The notes under the pieces are model-generated. The model was given only the letters and a program-made list of their open reading frames with translations, did no database searches and was not told the DNA's origin. From the NCBI GenBank assembly GCA_014281115.1, contig JACONQ010000007.1, forward strand, positions 2,418,001-2,482,000: a stretch of 64,000 bases of DNA, written 5' to 3'. The DNA comes from Laburnicola sp. R22_1. Its lineage: Eukaryota > Ascomycota > Dothideomycetes > Pleosporales > Didymosphaeriaceae. Below are positions 1 to 10,796 of this stretch, one piece after another (position 1 is the first letter of the stretch; each line of letters begins with the position of its first letter). Both the position numbers and the translations under genes were made by a program.

Positions 1-688
1 GAGGTCTCCTTCTTCTGCTTCTCGTTAGTGACGTCGCTCATTGGGACGAGTGCATAGAACCCACCTCGGGGGCTTCGCCCTGCTTGAAGAAAGCTTCCTC
101 GCCCTGCTTCTTCGAGGCCTTGTCCTTGGTGAAGTAGCCGGACTCGCTGGCCTTCTTCAGGACACCATCATCCACACCGGCAATATCCACTTTGGTCGAG
201 GTCGCAATCACGTACCGGGCGTTTACCCTTCGCAGGGGAACGCCGTTGACTTTGAAGGGACCAGTGACAAGGAGGACACCCTGCTCCAGGTGCTTAAGGA
301 CGATGACACGCTTGCCACGGAAGCGGCCAGCGAGGAGGATGACGACGGTGCCGGGAGTGAGGGACGGGCGAACCTTGGCCGGGCGGATGGACTTGCGTGC
401 CTGGAGTCATAATTAGCACCTCTCCATTTTGCGCGACGTGACCTATCTGAGCAGTCCGCAAGCCCGGGGAGGCTGCGCGAGCACTGCAGCGCGCAGCTAG
501 AGCTGTGCCCTCGTGCACTTCCTGAATCTCTCTTGATTCTGTCCATGCACTTCCTGTCGTGGATGGTAACGTACCTTCTTGGGCACGGCGGCGTCCTCCG
601 CCGGATAGTACTTGCTCGCCTTCTGGGAGTGGTGCGGTATCGACCGCTCGCCCTTGGCAAACTTCTTCGTCGTGGGTTGGTCCGCCAT
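1..688 (-). CDS. RPL6: 60S ribosomal protein L6 (3' end cut by window edge)
   Basis: This encodes a eukaryotic-specific protein of the large ribosomal subunit. Three exons are visible on the minus strand: 688-575, 400-65 and 14-1. The first 38 residues (start [16 protein letters not shown], with [15 protein letters not shown]) match the fungal L6 N-terminus. Exon 2 carries the KOW-like core with [16 protein letters not shown] and [16 protein letters not shown]. The second intron (64-15, 50 nt) is recognised because reading through it gives a stop, while splicing GTGGGT...ACTAAC...CAG restores the family sequence EAPE-KKE. The C-terminal part lies beyond the window edge. The start codon is 225 bp from that of RPN13 on the other strand, so the two share a promoter region. 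Identification is firm. Confidence 0.93.
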
Positions 689-913
689 GTCGAATTGTGT
701 TGTCGTCGAGTTGATTCCCTTGAGGTTTTGGACGCAGTTCACGGTCGGCTATGCAATTCGAGGTGTGTGCGCCGAAAGGTTTCTCCGGCCCCGCCGCGCG
801 CTAGTTAGTAAGGCGAGTTCGCAGTTACCCAGGTAGGCAAGCTAAGGCAGCTCCGACCGCAACACGCATCACAGCTTCGCCTCTGCGCAAGAACCCCCAC
901 ATTACCCGCAATC
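689..913. promoter_or_regulatory. Shared divergent promoter of RPL6 and RPN13
   Basis: Only 225 bp separate the two start codons, so both 5' leaders and core promoters must lie here. It is GC-rich and I see no TATA box. Co-regulation of a ribosomal and a proteasomal gene is inference from layout only. Confidence 0.5.
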
Positions 914-2502
914 ATGTCCATTCAGCCGCTCATTACCTTCAAGGCGGGCCAGTGCGAGCTCTCGGTAAGTAATCCGCAGTCCTCCGTGGATGCAGCCTGC
1001 TAACGCTCCTTCAGGGCAGCTCACCAAACCACAAGGTGAAGCCGCAGCCGACACCGGGTTACGTTTATCTGTACCAGGGAGACGATGGTTTGTCAACGAT
1101 ACAGTGTCGGTGATAATATACTAAGCCCGTCAGAGTTCGTGCACTTTTGCTGGCGGACACGCAACAGCGGCGTCGACCAGAACGACCTCGATCTCATCAT
1201 GATCCCCGGCGACGGATCCTTCATACCCTACACAGGCAGCGAGACGGCTGCGGAGTCGGACAACGTGCGGTCACCTACCGACGGCCGTATTTTCGTCCTC
1301 AAGTTCAGCTCCAGCTCACAGCGATATCTCTTCTGGCTGCAGTCGAAGTCACAGCACCCCCGCGGCGACGCCAGCTGGTTCAGCCCACGAGATCTAGCCA
1401 TTGGCCAAATTGTCGATCGGCTCCTGAACGGCGAGGAGGTTGACGTACTGACCGAACTTGCGGTCGCCGCGAGCCAGAACCCGGACGAGGACGAGACGAT
1501 GGAGGATGTTGAAGGCACTGACCACTCCGCGAATCGGAACCGACATGGCGGAACGGGAGGCGCTGGCGCTGGCGCCACAGGAGGTGACATCAGAGAAGAG
1601 GGCGAAGAGTCTCGAGAAGGCGGCGCTGATGGCGGCCGAGCGTAGGTACCGAACATTCATATCACAGGCGTCGGCGTCGTGGCACGGTCGACTCAATTAG
1701 CATAACGCCAGTGGCAGTAGAAGAGGTGGCCACGAGCGAAAGCGCAAGCGCATCTTCCTCAGAGTAAGGCGTTATGGGCTCAACCAAATGTCCACGGACA
1801 CTACTTGGGATCTGCTCAACTGTACCACTAAGAAAATTACCATATCATGTCATACATTACGCGCGACCGCCACGACGCTGGATCATCTGTTTTTTTGTTT
1901 AATTTCATGTTCTCACGAAACTGTGCTAACTGGTTCTCAGAGCGGCCGCAGGGTCCACCGACGCCTCGTCTATCGTGCAAAATTTCTTGAATTCGCTCAA
2001 ATCCGGCGGTGGCTCTAGCGGCGCTTCAAGCTCTGAAGACCCTTTTACCACGCTTCTCGACCTCCTCAGTCCTAACACTACGGTCCCCGTCATCGACAAA
2101 GCACCCGACGCCTTTATCGATGCCCTCTGCTCAAACCTCCCGACCACCCTGTTCCTTATCGAGGCGGAAGTCGAAGACATAGCTGAAATTGATCCTAACT
2201 CTGAGACTGCACAAATGGCTATTCAGACACTTGATCAAGAGCAAAAGCGGGACATCCTGAAGAGAGTAGTCACGAGTCCACAGATGCGACAGAGCTTGGG
2301 GAGTTTGACGGTAGCGCTAAGAGACGGTGGACTACCGAACGTGAGTCAGGCGCTCAAGATTGATGTCCAGAATGGAGGATATATGAGGGGAGGAGGTATG
2401 CCCCTGGGTGGGGGCGATGCGGTCAAGGCGTTTGTGGAAGGCGTGAAAAAGACGGTGCAGAAGGAGAAGGACGATGACGATGAAGAGATGGATACTAGCT
2501 GA
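914..2502 (+). CDS. RPN13: Proteasomal ubiquitin receptor Rpn13/ADRM1
   Basis: Rpn13 docks on the 19S proteasome base, captures ubiquitin and recruits the deubiquitinase UCH37. Exons are 914-964, 1015-1087, 1134-1641 and 1941-2502, giving 397 aa. The N-terminal Pru domain (about residues 5-130) is clear: LITFKAGQCEL, PTPGYVYLYQGDDEFVHFCW, LDLIMIPGDGSF and RYLFWLQSK. A Gly/Glu-rich linker follows, then a helical DEUBAD-type C-terminus containing QTLDQEQKRDILKRVVTSPQ. The third intron is unusually long for this locus (299 nt) and its donor overlaps an in-frame TAG, so unspliced RNA would give a Pru-only protein of 211 aa. Phases agree across all junctions. Family assignment is firm; the exact third donor (GTAGGT) is likely. 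Confidence 0.9.
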
Positions 2503-2950
2503 TTGATGGATTATCAATCATGACAAGGACGTCTCGAAATGGGGTTCATCAATCGGGTTTTTCTGCTTAGACACCACGAGGTTTGCACAGTATAGACACC
2601 ACGGGCATGCCGACATGACCAAGTACCTATTATGACAACGATTGAATGAGAGCATTGTACTTTGGCCTTCTGTGACAGGGTTAAGCATGGACTGGTTACT
2701 CGGCAGGCTACCATGCCTAGACAAAACATAATAGGCACTAATGGCTTAGTGCTATGAGTGTTTGTGGGACACATCGTCTGATTTGTCCGGTTCCTAATAT
2801 TTTACATCATACACATCCCCAATGAGATCCGCGGTCATGACCAGCCCCTTTTCATAACCTCCATCCAGCCCATCAAATCCCCACTCCCCTCACTCCCATC
2901 AACCCCTTCATCGCCCTCACTCCCCAGTCCCCACCTCAATCCACCCATTC
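2503..2950. other. Intergenic, no gene seen
   Basis: This spacer lies between two convergent genes and should hold both 3' ends. No open frame with an ATG and coding character is seen. Confidence 0.5.
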
Positions 2951-3823
2951 CTAATCCTTTCTCTCCTCCCCCAGTCCAACATCCGCCCTCATCCTATCCA
3001 TCTCCGCCACCACATTAACCAGTCCCAACCTCTCCGCCACAGCCTCTATCCCACTCCACTTGGCGACCTCGACCTCCTTCCCCAACGGATGCTCGTTCTG
3101 ATACTGCCTCATCCACAGCTGGCGCTGCTTTTTGTACTCGGGCCGCATGTAGTACTGCAGACAGGGGCGCTGGCCTTGCGGGAGGTAGCGCGCGAAGAAC
3201 TGCTTGCAGTAGTTTGGGATGCGGTCTGCTTCGTTGATGCCGGGGGTGAGGGTGGGGGTGGAGGGTGAAGACGGGGATGGCAGAGGCGGTGCAGTGGTGG
3301 CGGCTGAGTAGGGTGGTGGGGGGAGCGTGTGCGTGGGTGAGAGAGAGTGCGAGGTGCGGAGGGGAGAGGGCTGTTGGTGGGTTTGAGAGAGGGGGAGCGA
3401 GGAGCGGGCTGAGGTGGTGGTTGTTAGAGAGGAGGTGCGGGACTGCGAGGGTGCTACTTCTGGGGCAACGGTGGATGCGCCGGAGACATGGCGCGTTAAG
3501 GCTGGGACTTGTTGGGTGTGGTCTGCGCGGAGAGAGGCGGGCGTTCCTGGGCCCGAGCCTTGGGGGAGCGAGGTGGGTGTGGCTGATGTGTAGGCTGCTC
3601 TGAGGGCGTGCTGGCAGGGTGTTGTGCCTAGGTGTTGGGGCGCAATGTCAGTGCAGTTCAGAGAGGTGGGGAGTAGGTACTGGCATGCAGAAGCCCAGCG
3701 GGGAAGGAATCTTGCGCGATAGCAAGACCTCGGGAGGGTATACGTCTGCTTTGCACCGGGATATTACGTACAGACTTCTTTGTCGTGGCCGCAGTGGTAA
3801 ACTTGGAGGAGCTTATGACACAT
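2951..3823 (-). CDS. Hypothetical protein with MC-x6-Y-x-C start and Pro/Ser/Thr-rich middle
   Basis: I do not recognise this family. A long minus-strand frame ends at 2951 and stays open to about 3767. The best model is two exons, 3823-3768 and 3710-2951, giving 271 aa. The N-terminus is MCHKLLQVYHCGHDKEVC; Cys2, Tyr9 and Cys11 fall at the same positions as in the two small cysteine proteins at 24977 and 42683. A cysteine-containing stretch follows, then about 120 residues rich in Pro, Ser and Thr (likely disordered). The last 100 residues look folded and charged, with IPNYCKQFFARYLPQGQRPC and a helix-like basic stretch. The 57-nt intron (GTAATA...CAAG) has a weak branch site, so the join is uncertain; the downstream exon is more secure than the first. 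Confidence 0.45.
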
Positions 3824-4306
3824 CTTTTCGGTAAGATGCTTTGGGGCCGGTGCTGAGAAGCGCGGTGTTCTTGTAGTGATAGTGCGTGAGTAGTATGAAC
3901 TCCTGTGATGATATCGTCGTATAGGTTGTGTGGTAAAAGAGAACCGCGGGTAGACGCTTATAAGGAAGCGGGAGAAGCCACGATGAGCGACGTTTCTATC
4001 GGGTGGCGGCTGCGTGCGGGCAGGCAGCGAAGGCGGTCGGTGGTGAATCTGTCCTACGTGGACACTGACCCTTCACTGATCTGTTTAACGTCTAGCGTAG
4101 AAATGACTTCACAACAAACGCACGAACTGTGTCATAATACCTCACGCAAGACTGGTCATTACAACTTGAAACTTGTGGAACTATCAGACATGTCATATAT
4201 CTAGAGCTATGCACCTATCATTCACCCAGGATATAGACGCCAGAAAACATTTCTCAACTCCTGCCACACCATAAAATGCATGCTCCTCTCGCGCTCTAAA
4301 TTGTGC
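3824..4306. other. Intergenic, no gene seen
   Basis: This spacer holds the promoter side of the 2951-3823 gene and the 3' flank of the prolyl-tRNA synthetase gene. An open frame on the plus strand (3905-4204) has no recognisable protein character. Confidence 0.4.
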
Positions 4307-6190
4307 TTAGTAGCTGCGTCCGAAAAGTACCCACTTTTTGGCAAAGTTGTTACAGTCAGGGTTGATGCATTTCGTCTCGCCCTCCTTAATGCCTTCAGGC
4401 TGGTCGAAGGGGATGCACAAACTCTTTGCACCCATAGCCGGAGCCTGTTTGTCCTCAGCCACGCCGTCACCCAGCGCTTTCTTGGCGCTCTTGTCTTTGA
4501 CCTCATCTTCGCACTTTTCGCCCTCGCAATGGGGAACGAGAAGAACGTTCTTGCCGTTGAGCGTGGGGACAAAGTCGTCCCAGTTGGTGAGCTTCACGCG
4601 GTGTTCATCAAACGCCTTGGTTGCCTTGGCGAGCATGTCCTTCTGGATCTGCTCGAGCAGCTTGGGAATGGCTTCCTTGAGCTCATCAATCTTAGTCTCG
4701 CCACGCGCCTGCGTCTTGTCCTCGATGTCACGGCGAGATGTCGTGACCTGGCCCTTCTCGGCGTCCTTGGGACCGAACTCAATTCGTAGCGGAATGCCCT
4801 TCATCTCCCAGTCGTTGAACTTGAAGCCTGGAGAGTAGCCCTCCCTCAGATCGGTCTCGACGCGTACTCCTACGGATTCCAGATCGCTCTTGATGCCGTC
4901 AACTTTCTTATACAGGTCCTCTTTGGCCTCGGGAGAAGTCCTTCAAGAGTTAGTTATGAATAAAGCACGAGCCGGGGTGACTTACTTGGCGGTTACTCCA
5001 GCAGGGATGATAACAACTTGTATCTCAGCCACCCGCGGAGGAACGACCAATCCACGGTTGTCCCCATGGGTGAGGATCATGACACCAATGGAGCGAGTTG
5101 TAAGACCCCAAGAGTTTTGCCATACATGGACGTGCTCTGATTTGCCAGCTTCCTTGGCAGCCGGGTCCTCCACCGTGATGTTGAACATCTTCGAGAAGTG
5201 CTGGCCGAGACAATGCGATGTGGCTGCCTGAATACCCCTGCCGGTGGCGGGAATGAAGCCTTCAATGGTCGTGGTAAAGTCGGCGCCGGGGAATTTCTCG
5301 TTTATCGTCTTCGTACCCTTGACCACCGGAACCGCGAGGAGCTCTTGGTACACATCGGCGTACCAATCGAGGATCTGAAGCACTTCCGTCTTGGCCTCCT
5401 TTTGTGTCAAATGCGCCGTATGGCCTTCTTGCCAAAGAAACTCTCGCGATCGAATAAAGGGCATCGGGTGCTTAAACTCCCAACGGACCACATTGTTCCA
5501 TTGGTTTAGTTTGAGAGGGAGGTCTCGGTGAGATTGAATCTTACGAGCAAAATGCGGGTACATGGCGGTTTCACTGGTAGGACGGACAGCGACAGGCTTC
5601 TCGAGATCAGACTTGCCGCCCTTGGTCACCCACGCAACCTCAGCGGCGAAACCTTCAAGATGTTCCTTCTCCCGCTCTAGATTGTCTGAGCTGATGAAGA
5701 TGGGGAAATAGGCATTGCGAACTTTGAGGGTCTAGTTGGCGTGAGCGACGTTTCTGCAAAGCCGGCTTGTATGCACTGCTCACCTTGATCTTCGCGTCGA
5801 ACCAAGCTTTGATATTCTCCCAGATGGCATAACTAGCAGGCTCCAAGATATAACAACCCGCAACCTAATTGACTAGTTAGTCCTGTCACCCAACACAGGT
5901 CCAGGTAAACCCACATCGTAGTATGAGATCATCTGGCCCTTGGTAATGACCTGCTGATACCATTCCGCGAGATCATCCTCTTTTGCGACATCTATGCCGA
6001 TCAAGGCAGCGCCCTCGATCTGTCGATTCGTGAATAATAGTCCCATGTTGTTCAGCAGTCACGCCTAACGGACCTTCTTCTTCTGCTGCTGAGGCTTCTT
6101 GGCGGCAGTCTTCGGGGCGCCGTCCTTCTTGCTCTTTTTGACATCGGAGATGGAGAGATCTTTCATCTGCCCGTCCGCTGCACCGGCCAT
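4307..6190 (-). CDS. Cytosolic prolyl-tRNA synthetase (class II, eukaryote/archaeal type)
   Basis: This enzyme charges tRNA(Pro) with proline. Five exons: 6190-6074, 6019-5915, 5864-5784, 5731-4986 and 4940-4307, giving 560 aa with all phases consistent. A Lys-rich start of about 40 residues is followed directly by the class II core: motif 1 region [21 protein letters not shown], motif 2 [21 protein letters not shown], and motif 3 [20 protein letters not shown] with its arginine. An anticodon-binding domain follows, then the zinc-type C-terminal domain ([20 protein letters not shown]) with the usual terminal tyrosine. No YbaK-like editing domain precedes the core, unlike the longer yeast protein. 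It diverges from CCT1 across 512 bp. Identification is firm. Confidence 0.93.
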
Positions 6191-6702
6191 GTTGGACTGA
6201 TGGGTTGCGCTTCGCGGGAAAGAGATAGCTGGTGTCCAAGATCAGTTATAGTTGCTGTAACCGCGAGTCTTGGGATGCTCCGTCGACAATTGAGATGTGT
6301 CTCCTGGGCTCGCTGTGCGAAGCTTGCGATAAGCACTCGTGTATGTGTGGGGTGCGCTTTGGGAATAAAGTCGCGTTTGGGCGAGGTGGGGTAGCGGGGA
6401 ACACCAGGCGGAACGTACCTGCAATTGAAAGAGTCAGAGATGAGTCAGAAGCACGAGGGCGGAAGGCAGGGCTTGCCTGTATGTAGGTAGCGTGGCGCCG
6501 TGGGAGGAAAAGAGTGGCCGCCCGGCTTGCTTCGGCAGGCGCAGTCGTGCCGTCGTGATGCGCCCGGATTAGGGAGGGGCAGCTGCGAGTCAGTCGCGCC
6601 TGCCCTAGCCCGGAGAAACATCACGCCGCCCCGAGTAGATTTCGAAAGTAAGTTCGCGTCGAAGGCAGCAGAAGAGCAAAACAACAGCTTAGATACACCA
6701 CC
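6191..6702. promoter_or_regulatory. Divergent promoter region of prolyl-tRNA synthetase and CCT1
   Basis: These 512 bp separate the two start codons. An open frame reads through part of it into CCT1, but the first ATG matching the CCT1 family is at 6703. No TATA box is evident. Confidence 0.4.
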
Positions 6703-8519
6703 ATGGCCGGAATTTTCGAGCAACAACGCAACGCCGGAACTCTGTGTAAGCTTGCGAAGCCCGCTCCTGGCACGAATCAATGAGCTAACAGGAGCTGCAG
6801 TCCTCGGCGGAACAAAGATCAGCGGCCAGGACATCCGCGACCAAAATGTCCTCGCGACCGAGGCAATCGCTAATGTGGTCAAATCCTCCTTTGGGCCCTC
6901 TGGTCTCGACAAGATGATGGTCGACGACATCGGCGACGTGACGGTAACCAATGACGGCGCGACTATCCTCAGCTTGCTCGACATCGAGCATCCCGCGGGC
7001 AAGATCCTCGTTGATCTGGCGCAGCAACAAGACAAGGAGGTCGGCGATGGTACCACCTCGGTCGTGATAATAGCAGCTGAGCTGTTGCGGCGCGCAAACG
7101 ACCTCATGAAGAATAGGATACACCCCACTACCATCATCACTGGATACAGACTGGCGCTCAGGGAGGCTGTCAAATACATGAACGAGAATATCAGCACGAG
7201 TGTGGGCAGTTTGGGCCGCGAGCCGTTGGTCAATATTGCAAAGACGTCCATGTCTAGCAAGATCATCGGATCCGACTCGGACTTCTTTTCCAACATGGTC
7301 GTGGATGCCATGCAGGCGGTCAAGACTACCAACAACAAGGGCGAGGTCAAATACCCAGTCAAGGCCGTGAACATCCTGAAGGCACACGGAAAGGGAGTCA
7401 CCGAGTCAATACTGATCAAGGGCTACGCTCTCAACTGCACTGTCGCGTCGCAAGCCATGAAGACCCGTGTCACTGACGCCAAGATTGCGTGTTTGGACAT
7501 TAATCTACAGAAGGAGCGGATGAAATTGGGTGTGCACATCACCATCGATGACCCAGAGCAGCTTGAGAAGATCCGGGAGCGAGAGTCAGGGATTGTCGTC
7601 GAGCGGATAGAGATGATCCTGAAGGCAGGTGCGAACGTCGTATTCACAACCAAGGGTATCGATGACATGTGCTTGAAGCACTTCGTGGAGCGGGGTGCTA
7701 TCGCCGTACGGAGATGCAAAAAGGAGGACTTGCGCAGGATAGCCAAAGCAACCGGAGCCACCCTCGTCAGCACACTGTCGGATCTCAATGGTGATGAGAA
7801 GTTCGAGTCGGCGTACCTGGGCTCAGCAGAGGAAGTAGTACAGGAGCGAATCTCAGACGATGAGTGCATCCTCGTGAAGGGCACAAAGGTTTTCTCCTCG
7901 GCATCCATCATCCTACGAGGAGCGAACGACTATGCTCTCGACGAGATGGAGCGATCTGTGCACGATTCACTTTCGGCCGTGAAGCGGACACTCGAGAGTG
8001 GCCGTGTGGTACCTGGCGGAGGCGCGGTAGAGACGGCTCTACACATATACCTGGAAGAGTGGGCAACTTCGGTGGCAAGTGCGCCTTCAACCTATTAGGC
8101 TGACATGTAGCTGACACGCTCAGGGTTCTCGCGAACAACTCGCCATTGCTGCATTCGCCACCGCCTTGCTCTCCATTCCCAAGACGCTCGCTATAAATGC
8201 AGCGAAAGACTCAACGGAGCTTGTTGCTAATCTTCGTTCTCGACACGCACTTTCGCAACGCACATCGGCCGACCCGACAACACCCGAAAACGCAAAGCAG
8301 CTGGCCCGCTCGAAGAACTACAAGAACTATGGGTTGGATCTCGTGAATGGCAAAGTGCACGATTCTCTAAAGGCAGGTGTGTTGGAGCCTAGCATGAGCA
8401 AAGTCAAGCAGTTGAAGAGTGCGGTTGAGGCGTGTGTGGCGATTATGCGTATTGATACCATGATCAAGTTGGACCCGGAGGAGAGGGGCGGAGGAGATGA
8501 TGACGGACATGGTCATTAG
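6703..8519 (+). CDS. CCT1: T-complex protein 1 subunit alpha (chaperonin CCT1)
   Basis: This is one of eight subunits of the cytosolic TRiC/CCT ring that folds actin, tubulin and WD40 proteins. Exons 6703-6745, 6801-8074 and 8124-8519 give 570 aa. Chaperonin signatures are intact: [18 protein letters not shown], the ATPase motif GDGTTSV, and [17 protein letters not shown] and the C-terminal [20 protein letters not shown] pattern fit the alpha subunit. The second intron starts with GC (GCAAGT...CTCAG): keeping the Val before it gives TSV-GSREQL, which the family requires, whereas a GT donor three bases earlier would delete it. Identification is firm. Confidence 0.95.
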
Positions 8520-8681
8520 GCGGAAAGCAGATTCGAAGCTGATACGAATCGTGCCAGTGACTTGGTATGTAAATGACACTATAGATGGCACGTGTTGCGC
8601 AGCAATGCAATGACGCTTAATGTCCGGATGCTGTTCAAGAATGAAGATTCGTACGATTCCACGGTTTCCTCGTGAAACACC

Positions 8682-8948
8682 ATGGTCGGGCTTGGAGGAA
8701 TGGCTCTCGAGTTTCAACCGCTGATCGCGCCCTATGCAAGTTCGGAACGTGTCACCGCTCTCAAGGCAGCGGCCTCGTCGCGTCGCCAAGATATTGCCAA
8801 CCGTCGCCGAGCCCTAGAAGCGGCGCACAGACAAGCCCGCCACACCATCCTCCCCGCGGATCTACACATGACACTCGACCCGCTCCGCCCAGGCTTTGCG
8901 CCAAGGCCTCCGCGCGAGGCATGTTTCGCTGCACGCATGCAATCATAA
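8682..8948 (+). CDS. Possible small hypothetical protein (88 aa)
   Basis: The open frame starts at an ATG in a good context (CACCATGG), is GC-rich like coding DNA here, and has a charged helix-like middle (ASSRRQDIANRRRALEAAHRQ). No homology is recognised. It sits between CCT1 and the RTA1 gene, and could equally be the 5' part of a spliced gene or a chance frame. Confidence 0.25.
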   Translation: MVGLGGMALEFQPLIAPYASSERVTALKAAASSRRQDIANRRRALEAAHRQARHTILPADLHMTLDPLRPGFAPRPPREACFAARMQS

Positions 8949-9291
8949 GCATCTGTGATATACGAGCTGAATTATTGTACGGCAGGGCTTGCGCTAAATG
9001 GAGGATTCGACGACATGTGAAGAGCGTGCTTACGACGTCCGGCTTGGTTGTTTGAGCGGTGCTGCTTGGTGTGCGACCCGGGGCGTAATCGGGATCCACA
9101 GGCAAACGCCAAGCATCTTGTCTTCTTAGCTTTTGAGGCATGTAAGTAAAACTGGGCTGCTCGTCCTTCTTGGACCTCTTTTCGGCTCCTTGACTCCGGC
9201 AGCCTTGTTGGACCATGGGGAGCCGTTGTTAAAGAGGACGGGCGCCACCGAGCGGCCACCGTTGACGATTCACCACGAACCGACCGCCAAC
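8949..9291. other. Intergenic, no gene seen
   Basis: This stretch should hold the promoter of the RTA1-family gene. No clear motif or gene is recognised. Confidence 0.35.
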
Positions 9292-10391
9292 ATGAGCGCC
9301 GTGCTGGCCTTAGCGAACTTGCGATATCACGAGTTGCCCGAAAGGGAACACAACAATCCATATGATAGTAGGTCCAGCCAGATTATACCTTAACATGGAC
9401 CTCCTCTAAGTGTCAAATAGCCTTGAACCCATTCATCTACGACCCAAACATCCCGGCCGCTGCACTCGGTGCTGTGGTCATTGTAATCCTGTCTTCCGTG
9501 CTCGTCTACCAATATGTTCGGTACCGGTCGTGGTTCCTCTGGGCAGCTCTCATCGGCGTCTTAATGGAAGTCATTGGCTACATCTGCCGTCTGATCTCCA
9601 CAACCGACGAGCACAACAGCATCCCCTTTCTCATCGCCTTCCTCATGATCCTCCTAGCACCCAGCTTCCTGGCCGCAGCCTGCTACACCGCCTTCAGCCG
9701 CGTAGTCTGGTTCTCCTGCCCCACACACGCCATCAATTTCAAGACCCTGTGGTGCTTCCCCCGCTACATCACGCCCAGCTTCGTCATCTTCGACCTGTTC
9801 AGCTTCGTCATCCAGCTCGCGGGCGCAAGCACCATCTCGCACGCGTACCACCACGACGAGTCTCCCGAGCGGAGCATCGAAGCCGCCGAACGGCGCGTCG
9901 TAGCCGGCCGCGCCATCCTCGTCTCGGGCCTCATCCTCCAGCTCTCCTGCTACGTGGCCTTCTCCATCATAGCCATGCGCTACTTCATCATCAGCCTCCA
10001 CTGGCGCCACGAAGATCTAGGCGACTTCCGCATGTTCCGCCGTCTAGGCTACTTTATCAACTTCGCAGCTGGACTTATTAGCCTGCGCGCGATATACCGG
10101 ACGCTGGAGATTCCGCAGGATAAGACGACGGGGTTGCGGTATCTGATGAAGCATGAGTGGTGCTTTTGGTGCTTTGATGCCGTGCCTGTGGCGTTGGTGT
10201 TGCTTGTTATGGCGGTCTGGCATCCCGGGAAGTATCTCCCGAGGAGCTATACGGGGTGGGTGTTGGACAAGACGAGGGCGGTAGAAGAGAAGGATGCGCT
10301 GAGGTCGGAGAGCCCAGCGGAGGGGGGCGAGATGCGGGAATTTACACCGCGGGACTTTGAGCAGAGGGTTGGTGTGAGCAGGAGGGAATGA
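9292..10391 (+). CDS. RTA1-domain lipid-translocating/stress membrane protein
   Basis: RTA1-like proteins are fungal seven-helix membrane proteins linked to 7-aminocholesterol resistance and sphingolipid (long-chain base) export. Two exons, 9292-9367 and 9421-10391, give 348 aa. The family pattern is plain: an N-terminal PYDTLNPFIYDPN, TM1 AAALGAVVIVILSSVLVYQY, the motif EVIGYICR, then APSFLAAACYTAF, the loop FVIFDLFSFVIQLAGA, the conserved FRMFRRLGYFINFAAGL stretch with RAIYRTLE, and a final helix before HPGKYLP. The C-terminal tail is charged and cytosolic. The intron is 53 nt with GTAGGT/AATAG. It converges on the GH7 gene. The substrate here is not known. Confidence 0.9.
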
Positions 10392-10796
10392 GGGAGGATG
10401 GAGGACAGTATTCTTTTCTTGTTGTTGTTTTGTTGGATTGGATCTGTGTCGATTTTTCAACTTATGATACCATTGCATGGGCGGCGTTGGATATGTTTAT
10501 TCCGGGTGGAAGGACATCACGTCGCGATCATCATCTCTAGGTGTGGAGGAGTGGGGGATATACAGAAAAGAGTACGAGTTCGGACATGTATGTACAAGGT
10601 CGGCATTTCAGTCTGCTCGCTGACCATGCTCCCTCTCGTCGTCATCGATAACTATACACAAGCGAAAGAAGCACCAGAAAAAAAAAGAATTTTGCTGCCA
10701 TTGCCAGCCAGGCCAGACAGAAGCTCCCGTGCCCAAGCTCATGCACTATACATTTCCGTTCCTGGGCCCCATGCAACTTGAACGAGCGCAGCGAAT
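10392..10796. other. Convergent intergenic, no gene seen
   Basis: This holds the 3' flanks of the RTA1 and GH7 genes. An A-run lies at 10679-10687; no gene is apparent. Confidence 0.4.

Noticed and set aside
1458..1700. Alternative RPN13 frame with a charged helix-like sequence running past the third donor
   Set aside because: It overlaps the RPN13 linker in another frame; the linker frame splices correctly to the DEUBAD part, so this is a shadow.
3905..4204. 99-codon plus-strand frame
   Set aside because: Starts at an ATG but composition and residues look random and no homology is recognised.
6500..6702. N-terminal extension of CCT1 from an upstream start
   Set aside because: The upstream open frame is unlike CCT1 and is not needed; splicing from the ATG at 6703 gives the family N-terminus [12 protein letters not shown].
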